Shown piece by piece: positions 38,801-49,328 of a stretch of DNA of 64,000 nucleotides. Under the pieces are notes generated by a model that was given only the letters and a program-made list of their open reading frames with translations, did not search any database and was not told the DNA's origin. The stretch covers positions 14,873,067-14,937,066 of the forward strand of contig BTRK01000002.1 in assembly GCA_036245805.1 (NCBI GenBank), written 5' to 3'. A program made the position numbers and the translations under genes. Source of the DNA: Pristionchus mayeri. Taxonomy: Eukaryota; Nematoda; Chromadorea; Rhabditida; Neodiplogasteridae. Every line of letters begins with the position of its first letter. Within the stretch, counting starts at the first letter, position 1.

Positions 38801-39622
38801 AATGTCTAATCTCTCGACGTGACTTCTTCGGCCTCTCCTTGGTAGGGTCGGATCGGTCTCGATTGGCTCGTGCACACCACCAGTATGTCCGACCCTCCTT
38901 CACAGAGTCCTTCGTGAAGCCACACGAGCTCCAGATTTCAAGTGAGTGCTTCCGTTCCTGAAGAAAGTCTATAATCACCACTGAAGTGTTACCGTAACCC
39001 ATCCGACAGGATGCCTACCGTAACCCATCCGACAGTATGCCTACAGTATCCCCCCTCACAATATCAACGACTTACTTGAAATTCCTCGAGCGTCTAGAAG
39101 TTCTCCTCTTCCACCTCGAAATCGATGTCGTCCTTCTTGTGGTCTTGAGCGCAGTGGTCTGCCAGTGACTCCCTCGTCCACACGACCATCTCACATGATT
39201 CCACAGGGCACTCCACTGTCGGCACCGCCTTCTTCACCACCTCAACACATCGAATTACTATACGAGTACTGTGAGGGAATGGTCCACCGTATCCCACCTA
39301 CAGTACCTCTAGCAGTGAGGAGAGGTTCACTCCCGATACCTACGGTAGCCTAGGCGAAAGATACAGAAGTACTCACCTTATCCGGATGCTTGCGGGTGAG
39401 ATGCTGCTTCCACTGCTTGTCCGTGGGCAATCTCTCGTAGCAGTAGTCGCAGGGGAAGGCGTTGTCCTTCTGCTTCTCGATTGTGGCTTCCTTCAGCACG
39501 TCCGTCTTGTACTGCTCCACTCGCTCATCCGACCAGTTGTGCTGCTTCTTGAGATGGGGGTAGACGGAGTACCGCTCCTTGAGGGAAGCGACGGTGCAGC
39601 CATCTTCCGGACACGAGAACAT
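35832..39622 (-). pseudogene. MULE transposase, 15 exons, with a stop and a frameshift
   Basis: Exons (minus): 39377-39622, 39076-39240, 38780-38957, 38592-38710, 38361-38529, 37995-38257, 37798-37935, 37487-37710, 37187-37343, 36959-37098, 36777-36885, 36628-36725, 36433-36552, 36143-36385, 35832-36065. In order they give two C2H2-like segments (CPEDGC, CDYCYERL..HLTRKH; CPVESC..HCAQDH), a FLYWCH/WRKY-GCM1-like finger (GRTYWWCARANRD..RHCSAF), then the DDE catalytic core. Likely acids lie in GVLIDDTFKC, FMSDAAPALYNGF and FNEAYHRVLK. A SWIM finger (FTCTC..CKHVHAAL) and a terminal cysteine-rich PHD-like finger (CYSCLKG..CPSCSLWAH..CQSC) follow. Lesions: TAG at 39,094-39,096 just before TLEEFQ, and two extra bases (ACAGAGTGTG) near 36,840 inside the SWIM finger. 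All other junctions are in phase. Confidence 0.85.
38990..39042. repeat. 26-bp tandem duplication with TACCGTA
   Basis: TACCGTAACCCATCCGACAG followed by GATGCC or TATGCC, twice in tandem, inside an intron of the MULE transposase. A third partial unit (CTACAGTATCCCC) follows. Confidence 0.75.
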
Positions 39623-39659
39623 GTTGGATGAGGGTGAATGGACTGTTCGATCATGCTCA

Positions 39660-39935
39660 TGTGGTTACGCCCCTCTTTTCCCAGGATCCCTGGGAAAACC
39701 AATCAGAATTCCCATGACTTTGAGGAGAGAGAAGATCATCAGGTGTTAGATAGTATGTAGATTTGAGAGATGGAGGATGCTGAAGATAGCCCAGCATGGG
39801 AATCAAGCCCGCTTTTCCCACGCAGGACTTGGCAGGAGAAGCATCATCCGTGGGAAAACCCACCAGAATTCCCATGCACTTTGGGGAGGAGGAGAATCAG
39901 TGGCGAGAGAGCACATAGATTAGAGAGACAGAGGA
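39660..39935. repeat. Imperfect direct repeats upstream of the transposase start
   Basis: Two units of about 120 bp (about 39,676-39,775 and 39,810-39,930). Each carries GGGAAAACC, CAGAATTCCCATG, a CTTTGAGGAG or CTTTGGGGAG motif, and an AGATTxGAGAGA motif. This is the 5' side of the transposase gene, between its ATG and the right terminal repeat, and is the likely promoter region. No known promoter motif is visible. Confidence 0.5.
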
Positions 39936-40282
39936 TGAGAGAAGGAATTCATCCTGGAAGGAGAGACGAATTAACTACTGATGATGAAAATTTAATTTTT
40001 CTCAATTAAGAATGGATAATATTATACGAATACGTCTCGTTGTTATGTGGGAGCATTGAGGGGAGATAACAAGTTATTTAGAATGAGTACTCACTCACTG
40101 TTCCTTCTGACTCTCCCCCTTATCCTCTCTGCTTCAATCAATTCACAAGTATAGTATTATCATTTGTTGATTCGAGATCACGAAGAACCTTTTCCTTTGT
40201 CAATTCATCTGTATCCTCCATTTATCTACCAATTTCGTGTCTTTTTCTATCAACTGGTGTGCTATTTTGCCTATCATGTTCT

Positions 40283-40467
40283 TCAGGGGTGTGACCGGCG
40301 TGACTTTTTAAATATTTATTAACAATGAAATATATAATAAAATAATGTTTAAATGATTTAATTAAATTAATTAATCAAAAAGAAGGAATAGGGAAGTAAT
40401 CTCCGTGCTCAATAGCGTCTACCGTAACCCGTATGGGGCTTGAGGCGGACGGCGGATTTTCACAAGT
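40283..40467 (-). repeat. MULE terminal inverted repeat, right
   Basis: 185 bp, the inverse of 35,493-35,680. The outer end CGGATTTTCACAAGT abuts the second copy of the 9-bp target duplication (40,468-40,476). Confidence 0.95.
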
Positions 40468-40476
40468 ACTGGTTAC

Positions 40477-42182
40477 TCATAGACATTCATCGACTATTGT
40501 TGTGCATCGCCTTCACTGCAGAATACAGCGTTCGAAACATGCAAAAAATTAGTGTAAAATATACAAATAAGCTAGATCGATGGATAGACTCGTCCACATA
40601 CTCGTAAGAATAATACGAAATTCGTGCGCTTGTAAGGCACGATGGTACTCAGCTGATCTAACAGACCAAGGTAATATTGAAGACGCCCTCAAATGATTCT
40701 TGGTTATGGACAAGGATATGAGGGGACGGTACTTCTCCTTTACTCTTCGACCAAATTGCAATGAGTGTATCCAGTAGGCTTTCATTAATGAGGAAAGTCT
40801 ATATAATTATCCGCTCCAAAGATCTTCCTTTATCTCCTCGTCTTCTTCCCTTCGTTTGAGAGTGTTCTAGATACTGTAGATAGGTTGCCTCACCTTCCCT
40901 CGATTGACTGGCCACAACTATGACAAACAGGAGATTGCCATGATTGCACGAAGGTAATCGGGACTCATTCATGGCTGTCTGAACCCTCTTCAGATGCTGA
41001 TTGTGACACCCTAGTGGTTGACAGACAGTGATTGTGGCAAAGAGAGGACCGTGTCCTCACTTCAATACGTATCCCAATCTATGATCCAGAAGTAACTCGA
41101 AATGTATTCAAGGGAAAATTGGCTATCGTGTTCTATTAGATCAGCCTTCCATTCTCGTGTTCTTTCTACATCTACTGCAGAGTGATAATAATATAATACA
41201 TTCATATAATAATACATTGATAATAATACATTCATTCCACATTTTAGACTTAAACTTTTCTATGATTAGTGTTTTGTTGTACTACGACGTTGATCAAACG
41301 AAAATACTACACGTAAATAAATAATTAAATAATTTAAAATAAAGTAAAATAGAATTAGAAGGCAATTGAAAAGAATCAGCCAACACCGTAGCACTGTAGT
41401 AAATCGTTTGAAAAAAACGGTGCCTTTTTGTTTTTGGGTGGCGCTTGTTGTTGTGAATTGTTTGTCCGCTCTGATTCTCTTTTCTATTTGCGAGGAAGTG
41501 AGTGAAATTCGCTAGTGACCGTTTGATAAGCTTACGTAAGTGGCCGGTGACTCAGTTCCCAGCCCGGTTTCTCAACAACCCGTCGCTTCCTCAGGCTGAC
41601 CTCCTGCCACTTTGGAAGGCAATCATAATTACGCTATTTTAGAACATTTTAAATGTGCAGTGGCATTCTCCAAACCCTGATATGCTAACAAAAATCCATG
41701 TGATCCCTGTTCTGTTTTTGTACGTTCGCATTCCTTTGTTCTCGCCTTCTCGTCTATTCTTGCATCGTTTCTAACGCGTCATGGAGCTTCAAAATTTTTT
41801 TGGTGATTGTAAGATGTTGGTTAAAGTGTAAACGCGCTTGCAATGATTTTGTAGTTCGTAGTTTGCTCTACTTGATTGTCGCCTCTGCGTCTCTCACTAT
41901 CATCTGTTCCGTTCTCCCTCCTTGTTTTAGTGCATTCTCTACACGATACTCGCGAATGGCTGCATTTTCGAAATAGACAAGTGATGACAAATCACGGCGT
42001 GCTCTCCTAATTTCCTGTGCTCTCTCACAAGCCCGGCCGAGCGAGCGAAAGAGTGTGACTCTAGGAGAACACATGTCCATTTGCCATCACTAATACAGGC
42101 TCCATCATAAACATCTTCATGTTCATTCTGTATTTCGCACTTTGATTTGCTCGCAATTGTCGCTTATTGTGACTGTTCAGAG
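40477..42182. other. Spacer between the MULE and the BTB gene
   Basis: No gene that I can support. Minus-strand open stretches at 40,549-40,785 and 41,868-42,080 lack splice context and recognisable domains. The part 41,480-42,182 (mixed composition, CpG-containing, ending directly at the BTB start codon) is the likely promoter and 5' leader of the BTB gene. Confidence 0.4.
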
Positions 42183-45100
42183 ATGTCCACGGTGTACGAC
42201 GACTTTAACCATGCCCGTGCGCTCGATGCGTGTGAAGTCGCCATCGATGGGAGGACCTTCCCCGTCTCCGCAACAGTCAGTTTACATTAGATAGATAGAT
42301 TAATACATGTTGGGGTGGTTATTATTACTGGAAGAAAATATGTGAGATAGGTTTAGTGCGAATATCTTCATATCATGGCATTTAGAAAAGCCTTGGTGAA
42401 CTTTGGCGTTCTTATCCTACTGTAACTACAGTAGGATAAGAACGTTCGCGAATCATTTTCTCTATTTATTCTAGAATAGATAAGGGTGCTCGAATCGAAT
42501 TGAAAGTGCTATTCTAGAATATTATTCGTCGAGGCCTATTCGAATTATCAGGCTGTAACATAAGTTTTGTCGCGTCCTACCTCTTATGCTCTCTAACCTC
42601 AGAAATTTTTCGAATTAATTTAATCTGATTTTCGTTAATCATATTCATCGAGGGCCTTCGTATCCTTTCTTAAGCACTTTACTTCAGTCCTCTCAAGGCA
42701 GTTAGGGAGGCACAACAGCCAGACAAAGTTGTAGTGAGATCAGGATTACAAGTCATTTTCACGAATCCGTTCTCCTTGTAAAGGAGGAATTATGTCGATT
42801 TATTGTGATATGCTTAAAGAACTATATTTGGGCATAATTTTGAACCACCCACGGATAATGACAAACGAAAAGCGTTCAAGAAATTTAGAAGAGTTTGTAT
42901 AATGTGGATGGTAGGTGACGGCCGAGAAAACTTTTGTAAGCCGAACTTTCTTCTAAATGTATATCAATATCCAAATAGTTGAGGAATACAATTCCCCCAA
43001 AGTGGTCATTATATAGTTAAAGTTTGGGGTCGATTGGGTTCTATTCAGATAAGTGGCTCCATACAGAACGATGGTATAAAAATGAAACTACTGAAATTTA
43101 CACCTTGTTCAAATTCCTGCCTCACACACATGTTCAATATCTGATTTATTGTGTCCATCCGAACCGTTAACCCTTCCTTTACCATTATCCACTTGGATTA
43201 GTTTTGGAAATCATTTGCTTTTGAATGAAAATCTTGAATTCGAAACACCTAAACGTGAATTTTTGTCAAAATTGTGTGCGAATTGAATTAATGAAAATAC
43301 ACATTTCCCACCAGTAGAGTATTATCTGCCTCACATGTTTAATGATAAATTAGACCCCCACGAGTGGTAATTGGAACGCGCTTGTGTAAGTCACTGTTGT
43401 TGTAATTTTGGATTCAGGAGAGTTTATCAAGTAGGCTACGGATCATCGGCTAACCTTAGATTCAGTGAACTATATCTTTGGTTCCACTCAGCATAGCACT
43501 ATATCTGACATATATTTTGAAAGGGCATTCACGGGGCATAGTACCATGCAGTAGGAGTATGATTCATTATCCGTCTCTGCGAACTAGCTCTGGATCAAAC
43601 AAATTAGTAAAATTTACACAAAATTTAAATAATTTCATATCAATATTTTTCACATGGGCGGCATGGACAGTTCAGCTATACCCTATAGTTTGAATGTGCA
43701 TGCACACCACACACATATACTAGGAGGTCAGGCAACGGGAGTGTTTGAGAAGAATCTTCATGGAAATATTACGAGCCTCCGAAATGCGAGAAAACTTATG
43801 TTACAACCTAATACAACACTAATAACTAGTGATAAAGTATTCATGTAGTAGTATCCGTATTCTATAGTTAGCAGAAGCTTTTCTGCTGCAATACTTTCCA
43901 TTGGTCGCTCCTTATTAAATGCAATTGGATTCATCTCTTTAATTTTCTTTGATATTGTACATTTTTTTCATAATTAAATTCAGATTCTCGCTTCGGTCTC
44001 CAACTATTTCGACCAAGCTTTTCACGAGCCGGCCTTCAGAGAGTCGCAGACCGTACGTCACCTTTTACTTAATTAAAAACATATTTACTTAATTACCCTA
44101 ATTACAGTAAATCCTTAGATTATAAAATTCCGCATAAAATACTCGCCTTGCTTAAGCTTGACCTGTATTTTCCTTCTCTCCATACGACTAGACACTACAT
44201 ACGCTCATTGAGAGTGCGTTTGAAGTAGTGGTTGCCTCGGCACGAAATTCTAGAAAAAGTAGACGTTGTTTCAAATTGTATTTTTTTTAAATTGCTGAAC
44301 AACGTGCGCTTGCGCTGTTTGATTTTTTCTCGTGCGGCTAAACAAGCCTGGGCACGCTATGCCTGTTTTGGAACTTTTCGGCCACTTGTATCTGACCTTG
44401 GGTAGGGCTGCAATGCTTCTTATTGCGCAATGAGCAATGTATCAGCTGAAAAAGTTTGTAAAGTTAAGTCCTATACAATCAATATTTCCGGCATGAGAAC
44501 TATGACGTTATGCCTTTGATATAGCAAAGGCGCGGCATGACGTCATAGTTCTCATCCGACCTACTGCCGTCATGGTAAATCAATAGTTGCAGAAACGCGT
44601 GGTGATCGATCGAGCGGACGAGATGGAGATCAGCAAGGACGACTTCCACGCGTACTTGCGCCACTCCTACAACGCGAGAGAGAAGATCACTGGTACGGAA
44701 GATATGTTTATTGGGCACTCATATTTGGGCAGGGGTTGAAGATCACATCTCAGATAAAAATAGGAGTCATAAAAATAGGGGGGGGGTGTATTTCCCCGCT
44801 GTCTCGGAGATACAAGCCGGTGGGTTCTTGAAGTTGGCTTCAATGGCGCTCACAGGTGTGGGCACTTCTTCGATATTTTGCCCACTCCCCCTCTCCCCTT
44901 TCATTTCTCATTCTCTCCCCATCGCGGAGGGGTTGTGCGACCGAAAATCAGGGAAGGATACTTATAGATGTGATGGGCCAGTGATTTTGTCGTTAATTTT
45001 TGTGGGTGGTCCAGTGGAAGGGAAAGGGAGTCACTTCATCTCCCTTCTCAGGCGACACCTACCTCGGACTGCTGAAATGCGCTGACTACTTCTCGTCGAA

Positions 45101-46115
45101 GACGATCCTCGAGGACGTCGAGCAGTTCATCATCGAGCACTGCTGCCCGGAGAAGTGGAGATCGAGGTCAGTGGTTAATTAGATTAATTACACTCATTAT
45201 TATGCACGAAATTGCATTTTGAGTGGCCGACTTGAGTGAGCGTGCGCTCAATTGAATAACTGATCAATATTTCAAATTAGGAGGGAAGAGCTAGGCTTAC
45301 CAAAGTCAGAAGTGAGAGCGAGGGGGAAATGGGGATGTATGGATGGAGAGGATAGTGATAATAACTACAATTCCAAATGTAAATTTTCTTAATTTGAAGT
45401 TAATTTTCCTTTTGCCCCTTGCTCTCGCTTGTCTAGGTCAGCGAGAGTGTGGAGAACAGAGAACGTCAGAAGCATAGTCGATAATTGCAGCAAGATGAAC
45501 CCGGACCAGCCATTCGCCATCGAAATGATCGCCGGAATCGAGCTGGTCTTCACCTACCAACTCGCTGCTCTCAAGGTTTGTCCCTTCACTTGATCAATGA
45601 AATGATGACCTCATTATTCTTTCTTTTGTACATTCTGGTGCATGGTTATGGGCACGGCTAGATTTGGTTCTATCATTCAACATGCTCCTTTCTTTCTATC
45701 GAACAGGCGATAGAGCGTGTGATCTGGAGAGAGTCTGCCAAATGATCTACTCGAGTATCGATTGCAGGAGCACATGAAGGAGATGCTCTCTACTATGCGA
45801 TTCCACACCTTCCTCAAGAAATACTCCCAAGACGTCATGGTACTACCGGATGAGTTGGTGCGTTGTATTTTTTGATATTTTTCCCAAACTTTTTAGGTTT
45901 CAGTTGGGGGGGGGGATAGTTTCACTTTTCGAGAACACTTGCCACAAGCAAATATTTTTAGAATTAAACATGGGGTGATCTATCAGGGGCACTAGTTATC
46001 ATCCGACCTAGTGCCCGAGGGCCTATTCGTGATAGTTGGCTCATTGTATTACTTTGAGCGAATCTGGATCTTCGATCACTACGCGACGACGATCATCGCG
46101 TCTCAGAAGGCATGA
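42183..46115 (+). CDS. BTB/POZ-domain protein, 7 exons, 202 aa
   Basis: Exons 42183-42275, 43984-44052, 44593-44692, 45052-45166, 45491-45575, 45768-45857 and 46059-46115 join in phase to 203 codons ending TGA. The product starts MSTVYDDFNHARALDACEVA. Residues about 18-95 read as a BTB/POZ domain: DGRTFPVSATILASVSNYFD, then F(R)ES, then KRVVIDRADEM, then a YLGLLKCADYF helix and EDVEQFIIEHC. The rest is a helical C-terminal part (FAIEMIAGIELVFTYQLAAL, RFHTFLKKY, RIWIFDHYA) with no named domain. BTB proteins dimerise and many are CUL3 substrate adaptors; that role here is inference. The ATG was chosen because it opens the frame leading into the BTB core. Intron 1 is 1.7 kb. Intron 2 contains a palindromic MITE. 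The last acceptor is TTTGAG, shared with the downstream copy. Confidence 0.85.
42407..42444. repeat. Perfect 18-bp-arm palindrome
   Basis: CGTTCTTATCCTACTGTA, two spacer bases AC, and the exact inverse complement, inside BTB intron 1. The inner ends are TACTGTA/TACAGTA heptamers. It could form a hairpin in RNA or a cruciform. It is not related to the MITEs in the window. Confidence 0.9.
44489..44568. mobile_element. Palindromic MITE, copy 3
   Basis: The same family as 34,556 (GGCATGAGAACTATGACGTT ... GCATGACGTCATAGTTCTCATCCGACCTACTGCC), located in BTB intron 2, 25 bases before exon 3. A lone fragment of one end (TTATCATCCGACCTAGTGCC) lies at 45,996-46,015. Confidence 0.85.
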
Positions 46116-46821
46116 GGAGGAGGAATGAAATTCATCTCAAGATTAATCGATCGATTTGCAGAAGGTAGATCAGAATTGCATTTTAACGTATTATTGATTG
46201 TTCGGGCACCCATTGTGATTCAATTCCTTAAATTATTTCCTGATTGTTGTAAACATTGTGCGTTTAAGAAGTTCAGAAGTTCAATTTATGTTACAACAGT
46301 TCCTTGCTGTATAAAGTGTTCTATTAGCCCAGGCCTCATCAGAACTTTGATTATACTGTCCACTAGTACCAGATCATGCTTGATCTACCTTTGAAGTATT
46401 TCACTAGTCCTATCAAAGTTGGTAACAGCGAGATCCGTTTCATTCATTTTCGATCAGACTAGATCCAGTAGGACATGTTAAAATTCGCTGCCGTTTTCTA
46501 TGATCAGTGCTTCTAATTTCACTATATTGCACCAAACCTATTAGCTGTCGCGTAGCACGTTTGAACAAATAATTCACATGATTTTCTATCATAATTATTG
46601 GAGTAGATGCTCGCCGTTGAGGAAGAAGTGAGGCACGTCCTCTGGTCTCTTTCTCTCTGTGTCTCATAGGTCCACGCTCTCTTCATATCACATCATAGTG
46701 CTGACAACTTGTGAATGTCTTACAATTAGTAAAGTGCTGCATGTCCGTACCATCCGTTTCAGTTGTCTCTGATGTTTACTCGCTATCGATGTCGATTATC
46801 CTGGTGTGTCATCATTTTCAG
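46116..46821. other. Spacer between BTB copy 1 and copy 2
   Basis: About 700 bases with no recognisable BTB exon 1 or exon 2. A plus-strand frame from about 46,711 runs through the copy-2 acceptor (TTTTCAG at 46,821) into the exon, but its sequence is not BTB-like. Confidence 0.45.
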
Positions 46822-49328
46822 AAGCGGCTTGTCATACCCGGCGCTGAGGACATGGCGATTTCTGTCGAGGACTACCAGAACTTCCTGAGGGATGCAGACA
46901 ACAACAACAACAAGGACAAGATCACTGGTGGGTTCTAGGATTTCAGAAAAAATGAACATATATCTCCGTCAATTTCTTTTCCAGCTTCGGAGTTAGCTTT
47001 TATTCGTATGCTGAAGCCCAAACAGTACTAGAAATTAGGATACTATAGTTGAGACCGTGCATGTTTCGCATTTAGTCGATTTTTTTGATTACCGGTGTGT
47101 TCAGATCCAGTAGCCCGATTGGACCAAATCGAAATTTACCACTGCCCAAGAGCTTTTCGCTATGGAGGCAGTCATTAATGAGAAGGAAATGAATCATGAA
47201 TGCCTCTTTTTGTAGATGAGATGCGGGGGAAGGTCGAGCAGTTCATCATCGAGCACTGCAATGAGTCGAAGTGGCAGGCAAAGTATGTGCTTTTCGAATT
47301 TAATTATTTATATCACAAAAACAAATACAAAAGCAAGTAAATGTATATCGTAGATTCGGCCTATGAAAGAAAAAAATGTCAAATTGTGTCTTGTTTCCCT
47401 TGTCAGAGAGAGAGGTTATGGGAAACGACGAGAGTCCTACACTAGGAGCAATGGTCTGACACTCGCATGCTAGGGAAAGTGAGAGAGCATTCAAACACAA
47501 GAGAGTCAGACGATTACTCCTTATTCGTCACTTGCAGCAAGATGAATCCAACGAGGACTCCATTCGCCATCGGCCTCCTCGACGGCATCGAGCTCTGCTT
47601 CGCCTACGAGCTCCCCAACGCGAAGGTTCGAGCAAGGTTCTGACTTTTGATTTTGTACGCGCTATCGCTGGTTAGAGAAAACGAGAGAGCATTCAAGTAG
47701 GAGAGAGTCAGACAATTACTCCTTGAGTTGCATATTGATTGGGTATGAAGCTAAGCTGACATGGACATGGTCAGAACTCACATATTCCGATCTGTACAAT
47801 ATTTCAGGGTTGGAATTTAGTCCCCATGGGATTCTCAAAACTGTTTGCGAAAGTTCCAAAATGTTCCTGGGAGTTGACTTATGAACGTTAATAAGTTTTC
47901 CATGTAAAATCCTTAAAAAACTCTGCGGCACTCTTCATCAGCCTTTTACACGAACGAATCAACAACGGCGGTGGTACAGTGGTAGTGATGTGAGGCGGTG
48001 TGGCGAAGGATGTGGGTTCGTTCCCTCCCCCGTGCAAAATTTTTTGCCCATTTTTGGAAGGTTGTCATTGCAAGTCCAATGTTCATATGTATTGAACATT
48101 TGCATGTTTTGAAAACTTACGGCTACATTTGAATTGATCTGGAGTTGAATAAAAAATAAAATATTTCGAAATTTCTGAATCGTGATCATTCGACACACTC
48201 TCTTACTCTTGCAGTTTTACTCTTTTACTGTAAATGAGCTTCATTTACCGATGTTAAAATTTGGAACGTCTTTCGCTATGATGATGATAACAAGATGGAT
48301 CCTCTATATCTCCCTGTACATGAAGATGAAAGCAGGTTCGTTGATTTCGAAACACTTTTCTCGAATCTCTCGAACATAGCAATTGAAATGTAGCCGTTAA
48401 TTTTCAAAACATGCACATTTCAATACGTATGAACATTGGACTTGCAATGACAACCTTCCAAAAATGGGCAAAAAATTTTGCCCGGGGATGGAGCGAACAC
48501 ATATCCTTCGCCACACCGCCTCACATCACTACCACTGTACCACCGCCGTTGTTGATTCGTTCGTGTAAAAGGCTGATGAAGAGTGCCGCAGAGTTTGCGT
48601 AAGGATTTTGCATGGAAAACTTATTAACGTTCATAAGTCAACTCCCAGGAACATTTTGAAACTTTCGCAAACAGTTTTAAGAATCCCATGGGGACCAAAT
48701 TCCAACCCTGAAATATTGTACAGATCGGGATATGTGAGTTCTGACCATGTCCATGTGAGATCTCCCTGGTTTATCTCACAGTCTTAGAAAAACATGTACG
48801 CTACTCTCATCGGACTGAAGGTCAGAGTAGTATAGTACTGGGAGTAAACGTGGACATGCACTCGCACTATGTCAGATAGATGAAATAAATATAATTGTGG
48901 AATTAAGTGGAATCATGAAAGTTCTGCCAACTTATCTACTCGATTATCGATTGCAGGAGCACATGAAGAAGATGCTCTCTCGTCTGCGATTCCATACCTT
49001 CCTCCGCGACCACCCCGATGTGATGCAGGTCGACCAGAAGATTGTACGTTTTTAGTATTGATTTTTTGGCACAAGTCTGACCTACTGTAATGAGCTTTGG
49101 TTACGATAGCGAATACTTCTCCTGCCTAGCGAAATAGTCGAATCAAGCTGCTAAATCTATTTGTAGTCAATGAGCTGTGATTGATTATTTGTATTGCCTT
49201 ATAAGTACCTGGTAGATAAACTACGGTTACTGTAGAGAGCCGAGCAACTTTAAATCGATATTGTATTTGAGCGTCTCTGGATCTTCAACTCGTTTGCCCA
49301 GCAGATCATCGACAATATCAAGGCGTGA
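46822..49328 (+). CDS. Second set of BTB-gene exons 3-7 (tandem duplicate)
   Basis: Exons 46822-46927, 47216-47282, 47538-47625, 48957-49043 and 49272-49328 are paralogous, in order, to exons 3-7 of the upstream BTB gene and join in phase to 135 codons with TGA. Matching pieces are KRLVIPGAEDM (KRVVIDRADEM), VEQFIIEHCNESKW, SKMNPTRTPFAI, EHMKKMLSRLRFHTFL and RLWIFNSFA. The exon-4 equivalent is 48 bases shorter and lacks the YLGLLKCADYF helix of the BTB core. Exon 3 is two codons longer, with an Asn run. No exons 1-2 are visible. The first exon begins in phase 0, exactly as exon 3 does, so it could be an alternative 3' half spliced from exon 2. It could also be a truncated gene or pseudogene. 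Confidence 0.7.
47477..47722. repeat. Short direct repeats flanking one BTB copy-2 exon
   Basis: GAGAGAGCATTCAA followed by GAGAGTCAGAC and ATTACTCC occurs at about 47,481-47,520 and about 47,683-47,722, on either side of exon 47538-47625. Confidence 0.6.
47759..48756. mobile_element. Long inverted-repeat element, about 1 kb
   Basis: Two arms of about 385 bp (47,759 to about 48,143 and about 48,377 to 48,756) are inverted copies with scattered mismatches. The outer end is ACATGGACATGGTCAGAACT. The loop is about 230 bp of unrelated sequence. It lies in the intron before the fourth exon of BTB copy 2. No target duplication is evident. The arms carry no transposase, so this is a non-autonomous foldback or MITE-like element. 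Confidence 0.8.
47966..48036 (+). other. tRNA-like segment with Pol III A- and B-box motifs
   Basis: Within the left arm of the inverted-repeat element, TGGTACAGTGG (47,972-47,982) fits the A-box and GGTTCGTTCCC (48,015-48,025) fits the B-box, about 33 bases apart as in tRNAs. The right arm (about 48,470-48,543) has the inverse with the A-box intact and a weaker B-box. The acceptor-stem halves do not pair, so it is not a functional tRNA gene. A tRNA-derived SINE relic is one reading; chance is another. Confidence 0.45.

Larger units (their letters stand above)
35493..40467. mobile_element. Mutator-like element (MULE), 4,975 bp
   Basis: The element runs from ACTTGTGAAAATCCGCCGTC to its inverse GCGGATTTTCACAAGT. 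It has long terminal inverted repeats (188 and 185 bp, only a few mismatches), a perfect 9-bp target duplication ACTGGTTAC, and a spliced transposase gene on the minus strand filling 35,832-39,622. Ends, target size and transposase type agree, so the call is firm. The near-identity of the repeats suggests a fairly recent insertion, while two coding lesions suggest the copy is no longer autonomous. No nested element is visible inside it. Confidence 0.95.

Noticed and set aside
36125..39631. Plus-strand frames across the MULE
   Set aside because: Antisense shadows of the transposase exons.
43478..43848. Two plus-strand frames inside BTB intron 1
   Set aside because: No domain, no splice phase compatible with the flanking BTB exons, and unremarkable composition.
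47966..48036. Functional tRNA gene
   Set aside because: A- and B-box motifs are present but the acceptor stem and anticodon stem do not form. Kept only as a tRNA-like segment.
48411..48602. Plus-strand frame in the inverted-repeat element
   Set aside because: It is the inverse of the other arm, has no recognisable transposase feature, and the equivalent frame is broken in the other arm.
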